Shown piece after piece: positions 27,667-35,714 of a DNA stretch of 35,796 nt (its first letter is position 1; each line of letters opens with the position of its first letter). The notes beneath the pieces are model-generated. The model worked only from the letters and a program-made list of their open reading frames with translations, was not told the origin of the DNA and searched no databases. This DNA comes from Gammaproteobacteria bacterium (GTDB lineage Bacteria; Pseudomonadota; Gammaproteobacteria; Natronospirales; JAJUFS01): NCBI GenBank assembly GCA_029263725.1, contig JAJUFS010000008.1, forward strand, positions 1-35,796, read 5' to 3'. The position numbers and the translations under genes are program-made.

Positions 27667-27690
27667 GCCCCTGGGAAAACACCCCGGGGC
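27667..27690 (-). promoter_or_regulatory. Leader hairpin upstream of rplM (candidate L13 autoregulatory site)
   Basis: On the coding strand the leader contains a 9-bp stem with one mismatch, gccccGggg / cccAggggc, and a 6-base loop. It starts just after the predicted transcription start and ends 30 bases before the ATG. Position fits a ribosomal-protein leader. The match to the published L13 leader consensus was not tested. Confidence 0.45.
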
Positions 27691-27702
27691 GAAAGGCGCG
27701 CA

Positions 27703-27731
27703 ATATTAATGGACGAACCGGGATTTTTCAA
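27703..27731 (-). promoter_or_regulatory. Sigma70-type promoter of rplM-rpsI
   Basis: On the minus strand TTGAAA (-35, 27726-27731) is followed by exactly 17 bases and TAATAT (-10, 27703-27708). This is the best consensus promoter I found in the window. The predicted start near 27696 leaves a leader of about 59 bases with one hairpin. Confidence 0.75.
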
Positions 27732-27750
27732 CACACCGGAGGCGCAAACC

Positions 27751-28065
27751 TCAGATTTTCAGGCGCTCGACAGGCACGCCGTCCCGCAGGTGGGAGGTGA
27801 CGATCTCCTCGACGTCCTCTTCGTCCACATAGGTATACCAGACGGCCTCGGGGTAGACGACCGCCACCGGGCCTTCCTCGCAGCGATCCAGGCACCCCGC
27901 GGTGTTGACCCGCACCCCGCCCTTCCCGGCCAGGCCCAGCTCCTTGACGCGCCTCTTGGCGTAGTCGCGGATGGCCGCGCTGCCGCAGCGCCCGCAGCTC
28001 GGGCGGGTGGCGCCCTCGTCGCGGATGTTGGTGCAGAAGAAGATATGGCGGCGATAGTAGGTCAT
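27751..28065 (-). CDS. Thioredoxin-like [2Fe-2S] ferredoxin
   Basis: The 104-residue protein begins MTYYRRHIFFCTNIRDEG. It has Cys11, Cys24 (with Cys27 nearby), Cys58 and Cys62 in FFCTN, SCGRCGS and NTAGCLDRCEEGP. This is the cysteine pattern of thioredoxin-fold [2Fe-2S] ferredoxins of the Azotobacter FdI/Aquifex Fd4 type. The C-terminal WYTYVDEEDVEEIV is also typical. It probably carries electrons in the cytoplasm; its partner is unknown. Its start overlaps the stop of the DUF481 gene as TGATG, so translation is coupled. Confidence 0.9.
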   Translation of the reverse strand: MTYYRRHIFFCTNIRDEGATRPSCGRCGSAAIRDYAKRRVKELGLAGKGGVRVNTAGCLDRCEEGPVAVVYPEAVWYTYVDEEDVEEIVTSHLRDGVPVERLKI

Positions 28066-28832
28066 CAGAAGCTGTACTGGAGGCTGATGGTGGTGTACGA
28101 ATCGAGCTTTTCGCGGCCAACCGGGACGTTACTGTTGCGCTTCGCCGTGAAGCTCGCCACCAGGTCGAGCTCGCCGACGAGCTGCGACGAGATCGAGGTC
28201 ACCGATTCGACATAGGTGTTGAAGTCACCGGCTTCAACCGCCATCTGGTGGGAGAAGTCCGAGCTTTCGCCGAAGTCGAGAAAGTAGCTCAGCGCCAGCC
28301 GGCCGATGTTTTCATCCTGTTCCGTGCCGTCGGTCCGGTCCGTCTGCCGGCCACCGACACCGATTTCCAAGTCAAGGCGCTGCCGGTCGCTCTGGAAGAG
28401 CCGGCGGCCATAACCTATGGCCTCGCTGGTGCGCCGATCGAAGCCCGCGAATTCGTTGGTCTCCCAGTTGAGCGCGAGAAACAGGTAGTTCTGCTCACCC
28501 AGCTTGCGGTCGGCCTTGTAACCGGCCCGGTAGTTCCGCGCGGTGGTGGTCTCGGCGTCCTTGGAATAGATCGCGTTCACGACGGCGCCGTGGCGCCAGT
28601 CGGGCCGGTCCCAGCCCAGGACGAGCTTGCCGTTCAGGTTGGTGGTGTCGGTATTGCCACGCGAGGCGATGTAACCGAGCTGGGCGCGGCCGGCGAACTG
28701 GTCGGACTCATCGGCGAGCGGCACCGTGGTACTTCCCACCGTGTCGAACTCGCCCCAGATCGAATCGGCCTGGGCAGGAGCAACCATGAGACACAATCCC
28801 GCCATCACCGGCCATCGCATTGGGAATGTCAT
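28065..28832 (-). CDS. DUF481 outer-membrane beta-barrel protein (YdiY-like)
   Basis: The 255-residue protein has a signal peptide ending near PAQADS and a body of alternating beta strands. The C-terminal residue is Phe (TISLQYSF), the classic outer-membrane barrel end recognised by the Bam complex. DUF481 segments include FAGRAQLGYIASRGNTDTTNLNGKL and NYLFLALNWETNEFAGFDRRTSEAIGYGRRLF. Related proteins are described as salt-induced outer-membrane proteins. The transport or structural role is unknown. It is divergent from the glcF-like gene and coupled to the ferredoxin gene. Confidence 0.88.
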   Translation of the reverse strand: MTFPMRWPVMAGLCLMVAPAQADSIWGEFDTVGSTTVPLADESDQFAGRAQLGYIASRGNTDTTNLNGKLVLGWDRPDWRHGAVVNAIYSKDAETTTARNYRAGYKADRKLGEQNYLFLALNWETNEFAGFDRRTSEAIGYGRRLFQSDRQRLDLEIGVGGRQTDRTDGTEQDENIGRLALSYFLDFGESSDFSHQMAVEAGDFNTYVESVTSISSQLVGELDLVASFTAKRNSNVPVGREKLDSYTTISLQYSF

Positions 28833-28906
28833 TTCGTCCTCGTCTGAGTCGCGCGGGGACGGCGGAACGAATGCCGCCGCAGCGAGCGGGTTATTATAGG
28901 GCCCGA

Positions 28907-30139
28907 ATGCGAATACTTAAGCGAAAATTCCCACGCTCTTCCCCGGAAAGTCGTGATTCCTTTCATGATTTCCCCTTGCTCGACGCCGACGCCTGCGTGA
29001 AATGCGGCCTGTGCCTGCCTCATTGCCCGACCTACGCATTGCACCAGCATGAAGGCGATTCGCCGCGCGGACGCATCGCGCTGATGCAGGGACTCGCACA
29101 AGGCGAGCTCGATCCCCGCGGAAGCGCAGTGCAGCACCTCGACGGCTGCCTGGTCTGCCGGGCATGCGAACCGGTCTGTCCTGCCGAGGTTCCCTATGGC
29201 CGCCTGATAGACGCGGGCAGAACGGGGCTGTGGCGCGCGGGACGCCGCCCTTCCGCGCTGTGGCGGCTGCTGGCGGCCTTCCGCCGCACGCCGCGGCGGA
29301 TTGCGGTGCTTGAGCGGCTGCTGCTGTTCGCGCACCGCTCAGGCGTCATCGGCCTGTTCCGTCACCTGCCCGTTCCACGGCTGCGCCGGCTGGCGGCCCA
29401 CGTCACCCGCCCTCATGCTGCTCCGAAGCCTGGCCGCCACCCCGCGAAAGGCGAACGCCGCGGCGAGGTGATGCTGTTTCTCGGCTGCGTGGCCCGCCCG
29501 CTCGATGGCCGCGTACTGCACGCCTGCGTCAACGTGCTGACGGCGATGGGTTACGACGTGAACATCCCGGCAGCGCAGGGATGCTGCGGCGCCATGGATG
29601 CGCACGCCGGCGACAGGGAGACGGCGCAGCGTCTCGTCACGGCCAACGTCGCGGCATTCGGCGGCGATTCGGAGATTCTTTCGGCCGCCAGCGGTTGCGC
29701 CATCGTCATGCGCGAGTCCGGCGATGCGTCCGGCGCCCGCGTGCACGATGTGATGGATTTCATCAGCCGCCACGCCGACGCCCTGCCGGCGCTTCGACCC
29801 TTGCATGGCCGCGTGCTCGTCCATCAACCCTGCACGCAACGCAACGCATTGCGCGAAGGCAGGCCAACGGAACTGCTGCGCCGAATTCCCGATCTGGAGA
29901 TTGCGGAACTCGCCTGGCGCGACTGCTGCGGCGCTGCCGGCAGTTACCTGTTCGAGCATCCTGGCGAGGCCGACGCGCTCGGCACCCGCCTGCTCGCGAG
30001 CATCACCGCCGCGCCGGATTACCTCGTCACCTCCAACACCGGCTGTTCCATCCACCTTGCAAGGCTGCTGCGCGAGCAAGGCATGGCCGTGAAGGTACGG
30101 CATCCAGTCGAGCTGCTTGCGGAATCACTCGGCGTATAA
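28907..30139 (+). CDS. GlcF-like (Fe-S)-binding protein with CCG domains
   Basis: The 410-residue protein resembles GlcF, the Fe-S subunit of glycolate oxidase. Two [4Fe-4S] motifs are visible: C30-x2-C33-x2-C36-x3-C40 ([14 protein letters not shown]) and C81-x2-C84-x2-C87-x3-C91 ([12 protein letters not shown]). Two CCG domains follow, with [13 protein letters not shown] and [13 protein letters not shown] start at [10 protein letters not shown]; earlier ATGs lie within the divergent promoter region. GlcD and GlcE flavoproteins are absent here. The stop is 7 bases before coq7, so the two genes are likely an operon. Whether it acts on glycolate or another 2-hydroxy acid cannot be told. Confidence 0.85.
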   Translation: MRILKRKFPRSSPESRDSFHDFPLLDADACVKCGLCLPHCPTYALHQHEGDSPRGRIALMQGLAQGELDPRGSAVQHLDGCLVCRACEPVCPAEVPYGRLIDAGRTGLWRAGRRPSALWRLLAAFRRTPRRIAVLERLLLFAHRSGVIGLFRHLPVPRLRRLAAHVTRPHAAPKPGRHPAKGERRGEVMLFLGCVARPLDGRVLHACVNVLTAMGYDVNIPAAQGCCGAMDAHAGDRETAQRLVTANVAAFGGDSEILSAASGCAIVMRESGDASGARVHDVMDFISRHADALPALRPLHGRVLVHQPCTQRNALREGRPTELLRRIPDLEIAELAWRDCCGAAGSYLFEHPGEADALGTRLLASITAAPDYLVTSNTGCSIHLARLLREQGMAVKVRHPVELLAESLGV

Positions 30140-30146
30140 TCAGGCC

Positions 30147-30791
30147 ATGCAACGCCAACTCAATTTCATCGACCATCTCCTTGCCAGCGCCGACAACGCC
30201 CTGCGCACGGTGCTCGGCTCGCACATCAATCACGCCGGCCGTCCGAATCCCGCCAGGGACCTGCCGGAAACCGTGACGGACGAACGCGAACGGCAGCATT
30301 CGGCGGGCCTGATGCGCGTCAACCATGCCGGGGAGATTGCCGCGCAGGCGCTGTACCAGGGGCAATCGGTGTTCGCGCGCGACGCCACGGTGCGCGAATC
30401 GATGCGCCAGTCGGCGGAAGAGGAAGTCGATCATCTCGCCTGGTGCGAGGAGCGGCTGGCGGAGCTGGGCAGCGCGCCGTCGAAACTCGCGCCGTTCTGG
30501 TATGCCGGTTCCTTCGCGATCGGCGCGCTGGCAGGCGCGGCCGGCGATCGCTGGAGCCTGGGATTCGTGGCGGAGACGGAACGGCAGGTGGAAGCGCATC
30601 TCGACAGCCACCTGGAGCGCCTTCCGGAGCACGATGCGCGCAGCCGCGCCATCGTCGAACAGATGAAGATCGACGAAATCCACCACGGCGAAAAGGCGAT
30701 GCAGCTTGGCGCCGCGAGGCTGCCCTGGCCGATCCGGCGGCTGATGCGGCTCACCTCCAAGGTGATGACCACCACCGCCTACCGGCTGTAA
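30147..30791 (+). CDS. coq7: Coq7-type demethoxyubiquinone hydroxylase
   Basis: Coq7 is a diiron monooxygenase that hydroxylates demethoxyubiquinol at C6, replacing the flavoprotein UbiF in many bacteria. The 214-residue protein has the ferritin-like repeats with E and ExxH ligands: [45 protein letters not shown] and [14 protein letters not shown] start at [12 protein letters not shown], which matches the family. The track start is 10 codons upstream and overlaps the preceding gene. A terminator hairpin follows, shared with the convergent speD gene. Confidence 0.95.
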   Translation: MQRQLNFIDHLLASADNALRTVLGSHINHAGRPNPARDLPETVTDERERQHSAGLMRVNHAGEIAAQALYQGQSVFARDATVRESMRQSAEEEVDHLAWCEERLAELGSAPSKLAPFWYAGSFAIGALAGAAGDRWSLGFVAETERQVEAHLDSHLERLPEHDARSRAIVEQMKIDEIHHGEKAMQLGAARLPWPIRRLMRLTSKVMTTTAYRL

Positions 30792-30804
30792 CGGCGCAAA
30801 AGGA

Positions 30805-30829
30805 ACGGGGCCTTGCGGCCCCGTCGTTT
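30805..30829. terminator. Terminator between coq7 and speD
   Basis: acggggcc-ttgc-ggccccgt is a perfect 8-bp stem followed by cgtttc. It lies between two convergent genes and probably serves coq7. No clear T-run is seen for speD on the other strand. Confidence 0.75.
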
Positions 30830-31659
30830 CAGTCCTCGATCTCCGAGCGATTGCCGCGCTTGATGTTGCGGCCGTAGAAGATCTCGTGCATCTCGCGCTC
30901 GACCCGCTCCCAGATGATTTCCTGCTCTTCGGGATCCAGCTCGTCGACGCCGGTGCCGAACAGGTAGTTGTCGAGATCGAACTCCTTCAGCAGCATCTTC
31001 GTGTGGAAGATGTTCTCCTGGTAGACGTTCACGTCCACCATGCGATAACGCTCGCGCGTATCCTCGGAGAGGAAGTTCTGGATCGAATCGATGTTGTGAT
31101 CGATGAACAGCTTGTCGCCGTTGATGTCCCGCGTGAAGCCGCGCACCCGGTAGTCGATGGTGACGATGTCCGACTCCAGCGCGTGAATCAGGTAGTTCAG
31201 TGCCTTCAGCGGCGAGATCTTGCCGCAGGTCGACACGTCGATGTCCGCACGGAAGGTTGAAATCCCGTTGTCCGGATGCATCTCGGGATAGGTGTGCACG
31301 GTGATGTGCGACTTGTCCAGGTGCGCCACCACGGCGTCGGGCAGCGGGCCCGGCGATTCCGTCGTCGCGGATCGCACCAGATCGGGCTGCAGCACCGGCT
31401 CCTCGGAGATCAGCATCGTCACGGACGCGCCCTGCGGGTCATAGTCCTGGTGAGCGATGTTGAGAATGTTGGCACCGATGATGTTGGAAACATCCGTCAG
31501 GATCTGCGTCAATCGCTCGGCGTTGTACACCTCGTCGATATATTCGATGTATTCCTTCTGGTGTTTCTCCGTCTTCGCGTAACAGATGTCGTAGATGTTG
31601 AAACTCAGGGTCTTGGTGAGGTTGTTGAAGCCCTGCAGCTTCAGCTTGTTGTCCGCCAT
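30829..31659 (-). CDS. speD: S-adenosylmethionine decarboxylase proenzyme
   Basis: SpeD makes decarboxylated SAM for spermidine synthesis. The 276-residue protein is the E. coli-like long class. The self-cleavage site is Lys116-Ser117 in [19 protein letters not shown]; Ser117 becomes the pyruvoyl group. Other conserved parts are [22 protein letters not shown] and [20 protein letters not shown]. Two adjacent ATGs exist. The second (31659) lies 5 bases after GGAG, the first only 2, so I prefer the second. It is divergent from crp. Confidence 0.96.
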   Translation of the reverse strand: MADNKLKLQGFNNLTKTLSFNIYDICYAKTEKHQKEYIEYIDEVYNAERLTQILTDVSNIIGANILNIAHQDYDPQGASVTMLISEEPVLQPDLVRSATTESPGPLPDAVVAHLDKSHITVHTYPEMHPDNGISTFRADIDVSTCGKISPLKALNYLIHALESDIVTIDYRVRGFTRDINGDKLFIDHNIDSIQNFLSEDTRERYRMVDVNVYQENIFHTKMLLKEFDLDNYLFGTGVDELDPEEQEIIWERVEREMHEIFYGRNIKRGNRSEIED

Positions 31660-31785
31660 CATTGCTCCTGCCATTCTGTGCCGCGCCGCGACAGGGGTGG
31701 CTCCGGGAAGTGGAAGCGGCGAATTATCGCGATTTGCGGCGGCCATGAACAGCCTTTGGGGGCATCGGCTTGCCTTCGCCATGAC

Positions 31786-31798
31786 CTTGTATTACAAG
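31786..31798. promoter_or_regulatory. Palindrome CTTGTA-T-TACAAG upstream of crp
   Basis: A perfect 6+1+6 palindrome sits 32 bases before the crp start in the speD-crp divergent region. A shorter pair, cggac / gtccg (31802-31818), follows. It may be an operator or part of the crp promoter. No known CRP box (TGTGA-N6-TCACA) was found here. Confidence 0.4.
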
Positions 31799-31830
31799 AG
31801 GCGGACACACTGCGTCCGAACGGTAAGTAC

Positions 31831-32520
31831 GTGACTGAGAAAGAAAAAACCTTCAGGCCTTTCAACAATCCGGCCATCGACCGGTTCCTGTCCATCTGCC
31901 ACATCAAGCAGGTGCCCAGCAAGACCGTGGTGATCCACGCCGGGGACGTGCCCGACACCCTCTATTTCATCATCGAAGGCTCGGTGGCCGTCGCCCTGGA
32001 GGATGAGGACGGCAACGAGATGGTCGTCACCTACCTGAACCGCGGCGAATTCTTCGGCGAGATGGGCCTGTTCATGGAACAGTCCAAGCGCTCCGCCTGG
32101 GTCCGCACCCGCACCGAGTGCAAGCTCGCGGAGATCCACTACGACCGCTTCAAGCGCCTCGCCAACGATGACCCCGAGCTGCTGTTCGAGCTGGCCAGCC
32201 AGATGGCCGCGCGCCTCGGCCGCACCACCCGCAAGGTCGGCGACCTCGCCTTCCTGGACGTGACCGGCCGCATCTCGCGCGTGCTGCTGGACCTGTGCAA
32301 GGAACCGGACGCGATGACGCACCCGGATGGCATGCAGATCCGCATCAGCCGCCAGGAAATCGGCCGCATCGTCGGCTGCTCCCGGGAAATGGCCGGGCGC
32401 GTGCTGAAGGCGCTGGAGGAAAACGGCCACATCGAGGTCTCCGGCAAGACCATCGTGGTGCTCGGCGCCACCCCGCGCGGCCAGGAAACCGAGCTGACCG
32501 CGGGACTGAATTTCAAGTAG
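31831..32520 (+). CDS. crp: CRP-family cAMP-responsive regulator (Vfr/Clp-like)
   Basis: The 229-residue protein is a CRP homologue closest in pattern to Pseudomonas Vfr and Xanthomonas Clp. The cNMP pocket shows NRGEFFGEMGLFMEQSKRSAWVR, including the conserved Arg-Ser phosphate contacts. The C-helix carries RTTRKVGDLAFLDVTGRI, where the second Thr replaces E. coli Ser128, as in Vfr. The DNA-recognition helix reads RQEIGRIVGCSREMAGRVLKALE. The GTG at 31831 gives a family-typical start (VTEKEKTFRPF); no ATG is suitable. Whether it responds to cAMP or c-di-GMP, as Clp does, cannot be judged. Confidence 0.93.
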   Translation: MTEKEKTFRPFNNPAIDRFLSICHIKQVPSKTVVIHAGDVPDTLYFIIEGSVAVALEDEDGNEMVVTYLNRGEFFGEMGLFMEQSKRSAWVRTRTECKLAEIHYDRFKRLANDDPELLFELASQMAARLGRTTRKVGDLAFLDVTGRISRVLLDLCKEPDAMTHPDGMQIRISRQEIGRIVGCSREMAGRVLKALEENGHIEVSGKTIVVLGATPRGQETELTAGLNFK

Positions 32521-32544
32521 GCAAGACGACAAGAGGTACGTCGC

Positions 32545-32865
32545 ATGGAATGCGAAACACTGGGCAGGAAGCAGAACGTTCTTGTACGACGGCAGCGACT
32601 CATGCCGGGGCAGAGTTCGCCCTGGCACACCGACCCGCTGCACCGCTTCACCACGGTCCTCAGCGGCACGGAAATCACCATCGAATTCCGCGACGGCGGC
32701 GAGAAGATCGCCGTCCCGGTCCACGCCGGGCTGTGCGACTGGGACGTGCCCGAGCCGCGGGTACACCGGGCGGTGAACACCGGCTCGGAAGTCTACGAAG
32801 AGATCGTGGTGTTCCTGCTCGGCGACGAGAACGACGACCCTCAGCCGGTGGCCAGCACCGGCTGA
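32545..32865 (+). CDS. Small cupin-like protein
   Basis: The 106-residue protein looks like a single cupin barrel. [21 protein letters not shown] supplies His28 and His33 as possible metal ligands in motif 1, and [21 protein letters not shown] supplies His74 in motif 2. The substrate is unknown. AGAGG lies 7 bases before the ATG. It starts 24 bases after crp and may be cotranscribed. Its last 25 bases overlap the end of trpG on the opposite strand. Confidence 0.82.
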   Translation: MECETLGRKQNVLVRRQRLMPGQSSPWHTDPLHRFTTVLSGTEITIEFRDGGEKIAVPVHAGLCDWDVPEPRVHRAVNTGSEVYEEIVVFLLGDENDDPQPVASTG

Positions 32866-33452
32866 GCCTGCCGCGTCGATTCAAGAAAGTTCTTCAGCAG
32901 CGCGTGACCGTGCCGGGTGAGGATGGCCTCGGGATGGAACTGCACGCCTTCTATCGGCAGCTCCCGGTGCCGCACGCCCATGATCTCCTCCAGCGCGCCG
33001 TCTTCGGTCTCGGTCCAGGCCGTCATTTCCAGGCAGTCCGGCAGCGAGGATTTCTCGATCACCAGCGAGTGGTAGCGCGTGGCTTCATAGGGTGACGGCA
33101 GCCCGCGAAACACGCCCTTGCCGCGGTGATGGATCATCGAGGTCTTGCCGTGCATCACCTGCCCCGCGCGCACCACGCGGCCGCCGAACACCTGGCCGAT
33201 CGCCTGGTGGCCAAGGCAGACGCCGAGGGTGGGAATCACGCTGCCCAGCTGCCTGACCACTTCCATGGAGATCCCCGCCTCGTTCGGCGTGCACGGCCCC
33301 GGCGAGATCACGATGTGGCTGGGCGCGAGCGCACGGATCTCCGCGGGCGTGATCTCGTCGTTGCGCTTCACCTTCACTTCCGCACCCAGCTCCAGCAGGT
33401 ACTGCACCAGGTTGAAGGTGAAGGAATCGTAGTTGTCGATCATCAGGATCAT
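32841..33452 (-). CDS. trpG: Anthranilate/aminodeoxychorismate synthase glutamine amidotransferase
   Basis: The 203-residue class I glutamine amidotransferase supplies ammonia to TrpE or PabB. The catalytic triad is visible: Cys79 in [11 protein letters not shown] and His173/Glu175 in [10 protein letters not shown]. The opening [19 protein letters not shown] is typical of TrpG/PabA. In many relatives trpE, trpD and trpC lie next to it, but here it follows gph with an ATGA overlap and no other trp gene is seen. It may serve both tryptophan and folate synthesis. Confidence 0.93.
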   Translation of the reverse strand: MILMIDNYDSFTFNLVQYLLELGAEVKVKRNDEITPAEIRALAPSHIVISPGPCTPNEAGISMEVVRQLGSVIPTLGVCLGHQAIGQVFGGRVVRAGQVMHGKTSMIHHRGKGVFRGLPSPYEATRYHSLVIEKSSLPDCLEMTAWTETEDGALEEIMGVRHRELPIEGVQFHPEAILTRHGHALLKNFLESTRQAQPVLATG

Positions 33453-34147
33453 GACGCGCGCTCCGCGAAATGCCCCGGCAGCTCCGCCAGCGAGTCGAGC
33501 AGCAGCCGGGGCGCGAGCGAGGGCAGGTCCTCGCCGCGATGATAGCCGTAAGTGACGCAGGCGCAGTCGATTCCCGCCCTTCTCGCCGCGTAAATGTCCG
33601 TGGCCGAGTCACCGATCATCAGCGTCTGCGCCGCCGCCATGTCGAACTGTTCCATGGCGTGCAGCAGCGGCCGCGGGTCGGGCTTCTTCCAGGGCAGCGT
33701 GTCGCCGCCGAGCACCATCGCGAACGCGGATGCCAGCCCCAGTGTCGCCAGCAGCTCCGTGGCGATGCCTTCCGGCTTGTTGGTGACCACCGCGAGCGTG
33801 ACTCCCCGCGTGCGCAGGAACTCCAGGCATTCCTGCACGCCGGGATAGATGGTGGTCTCGACGCAAACGCGTCGCGCGTAATGGGCGAGATAACGGGAAT
33901 AGAGCGTTTCCACCGCCGCGTCGTCATCGCTGCCGCGCATGTCACGGGAGATGGCGCGGGCGGCGAGATCGCGCGCACCGGTGCCGACCCAGGCACGCAC
34001 CTCGTCGAGGCCGGCCTCGGGGCGGCCGAGCTCGACCAGCGCGCGATTCAGCGCCACGGCGATGTCCGGCACGCTGTCGACCAGCGTGCCGTCCAGATCG
34101 AACAGCGCGAGCCGCGGCAGGCGCAGCGGAAGAAGCTCAGGTTGCAT
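33449..34147 (-). CDS. gph: Phosphoglycolate phosphatase
   Basis: Gph is a HAD-superfamily phosphatase that removes 2-phosphoglycolate made during repair of oxidised DNA ends. The 232-residue protein has the nucleophile motif [17 protein letters not shown] (Asp nucleophile and acid/base), motif II in [10 protein letters not shown], and the acidic motif [17 protein letters not shown] start at [10 protein letters not shown], 1 base after the rpe stop. The track ORF reads 39 residues into rpe. It overlaps trpG by four bases. Confidence 0.93.
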   Translation of the reverse strand: MQPELLPLRLPRLALFDLDGTLVDSVPDIAVALNRALVELGRPEAGLDEVRAWVGTGARDLAARAISRDMRGSDDDAAVETLYSRYLAHYARRVCVETTIYPGVQECLEFLRTRGVTLAVVTNKPEGIATELLATLGLASAFAMVLGGDTLPWKKPDPRPLLHAMEQFDMAAAQTLMIGDSATDIYAARRAGIDCACVTYGYHRGEDLPSLAPRLLLDSLAELPGHFAERAS

Positions 34148-34148
34148 G

Positions 34149-34823
34149 TCAGGCGGCGCGCGCCCTGGCGATCTCCGCGCGCATCTCGGCGATGACCTTG
34201 GCGTAATCCTTCGCGCCGAAGATCGCGGAACCGGCCACGAAGGTATCCGCGCCGGCCGCGGCAATCTCGCCGATGTTGTCCACCTTCACGCCGCCGTCGA
34301 TTTCCAGGCGGATGTCGCGGCCGGACTGGTCGATGAGGCGGCGCGCGGTGCGCAGCTTGTTGAGCGCCTCGGGAATGAACTTCTGCCCGCCGAAGCCCGG
34401 GTTCACCGACATGATCAGCACCATGTCCACCTTGTCGAGCACATGATGCAGCCAGCTGAGCGGCGTGGCGGGATTGAACACCAGGCCCGCCTTGCAGCCC
34501 GATTCATGGATGAGCCCGAGCGTGCGATCAATGTGCTCGGAAGCCTCGGGATGGAAGGTGATGTACGTGGCACCGGCCTTGGCGAAGTCCGGGATGATGC
34601 GGTCCACCGGCTTGACCATGAGGTGCACGTCGATGGGCGCGGTCACGCCATGGTTGCGCAACGCCTCGCAGACCAGCGGGCCGATGGTGAGATTCGGCAC
34701 GTAGTGATTGTCCATCACGTCGAAATGCACGATGTCCGCGCCCGCCGCCAGCACGGCGTTCACTTCCTCGCCCAGGCGGGCGAAATCGGCGCTGAGGATG
34801 GAAGGAGCGATCAGGTCGGTCAT
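34149..34823 (-). CDS. rpe: Ribulose-phosphate 3-epimerase
   Basis: Rpe interconverts ribulose-5-phosphate and xylulose-5-phosphate. The 224-residue TIM barrel has the metal and substrate residues in [62 protein letters not shown] and [15 protein letters not shown]. It is first in the rpe-gph-trpG operon, with a 1-base gap to gph. Together with rpiA at 25642 the window holds both pentose-phosphate isomerising enzymes. Confidence 0.98.
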   Translation of the reverse strand: MTDLIAPSILSADFARLGEEVNAVLAAGADIVHFDVMDNHYVPNLTIGPLVCEALRNHGVTAPIDVHLMVKPVDRIIPDFAKAGATYITFHPEASEHIDRTLGLIHESGCKAGLVFNPATPLSWLHHVLDKVDMVLIMSVNPGFGGQKFIPEALNKLRTARRLIDQSGRDIRLEIDGGVKVDNIGEIAAAGADTFVAGSAIFGAKDYAKVIAEMRAEIARARAA

Positions 34824-34893
34824 GGCGTCTCCGGTTGCGCGGCTGCGCGGAAGGGGGCAGATTCGATGAAGGCGCGATTATAACGGATAGCCC

Positions 34894-35325
34894 ATGCCCT
34901 CACTGCCCACTGCCCTGCTGGACATCGTCACCGCCCTGCACTGGCTGGCCATCGTCGCCTGGATCGGCGGACTGTTCTTCGCGTGCCTGGTCCTGCGCCC
35001 GGCGCTCTCGAGCCTGCCGGCGGCGACGCGCGAGCAGGCCTGGCAGGCGACGATGGCGCGCCTGCTGCCATGGCTGTGGGCAGGCATGGCGCTGCTGTTC
35101 ATCACCGGCCTTGCCCAGGTCTACGCGATCTTCGGCAGCTTCCGCTTCGCCGCCGCGCGCGTGCACTGGATGGCGGCGGCAGCGTCGCTGATGCTGGCGC
35201 TGTTCCTGGTGATGCGCTTTGGCCCCTGGCGTTCATCGCAGCGCGCGCACCATCGCCTGCTGGCCGCGCAACTTGCCATCGGCCTGCTCACCCTCCTTGC
35301 CATCAACCACCTACAGGAACGATAG
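34894..35325 (+). CDS. CopD-like four-helix membrane protein
   Basis: The 143-residue protein has four predicted transmembrane segments. The opening ALHWLAIVAWIGGLFFACLVLRPAL resembles the CopD/DUF2269-type membrane domain, with a histidine in the first helix (LHW) and an HW pair in the third (RVHWMAAAAS). Such proteins have been linked to copper handling or to heme-like cofactors. This small version has no periplasmic CopC domain. Function is uncertain. It is followed by a VOC-family gene after 2 bases. Confidence 0.8.
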   Translation: MPSLPTALLDIVTALHWLAIVAWIGGLFFACLVLRPALSSLPAATREQAWQATMARLLPWLWAGMALLFITGLAQVYAIFGSFRFAAARVHWMAAAASLMLALFLVMRFGPWRSSQRAHHRLLAAQLAIGLLTLLAINHLQER

Positions 35326-35327
35326 CC

Positions 35328-35714
35328 ATGAGCATGAACAAGCTGACCCCGGTGCTGTTCGTGGATGACATCGCATTGCAATTGCCTTTCTGGAAGGAAA
35401 CCCTGGGCTTCGAGACCGTCGTCGAAGTGCCCGAAACCGAAGGCTCGGAAAAGACCGGCTTCATGATCCTCAAGCGCGACCAGGTCGAGGTCATGCTGCA
35501 GACCTGGAAGAGCATCGAGGAAGACACCGGCTGGCGCGAGCGCAGCGCGCAGAGCTCGCTGTTCATCGAGGTCTCCGACATCGATGACATCGAGCGGCGC
35601 TTGCAATCGCTGGACAAGGTCATCCCGCGCCGCAAGACCTTCTACGGTGCAACCAAGATCGGCGTTCGCGATCCGGCCGGCAACCTGGTCACCTTCGCGC
35701 AATTCGAAGCATGA
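35328..35714 (+). CDS. VOC family (glyoxalase/bleomycin resistance-like) protein
   Basis: The 128-residue protein is a single vicinal-oxygen-chelate fold: TPVLFVDDIALQLPFWKETLGFETV, a central FMILKRDQVEVMLQTW, and the C-terminal YGATKIGVRDPAGNLVTFAQFE. Substrate and metal cannot be assigned. I start at MSMNKLTPVL, preceded by AGGAA 7 bases upstream. The longer track ORF is an out-of-frame extension through the CopD-like gene. The stop overlaps the next gene's start as ATGA. Confidence 0.87.
   Translation: MSMNKLTPVLFVDDIALQLPFWKETLGFETVVEVPETEGSEKTGFMILKRDQVEVMLQTWKSIEEDTGWRERSAQSSLFIEVSDIDDIERRLQSLDKVIPRRKTFYGATKIGVRDPAGNLVTFAQFEA

Noticed and set aside
30135-30140. TATAAT before coq7 as a promoter
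   Set aside because: It overlaps the preceding stop codon, has no -35 at proper spacing and would leave almost no leader; chance match is more likely.
31276-31830. 185-aa N-terminal extension of crp
   Set aside because: It is antisense to speD; the CRP homology starts at the GTG at 31831.
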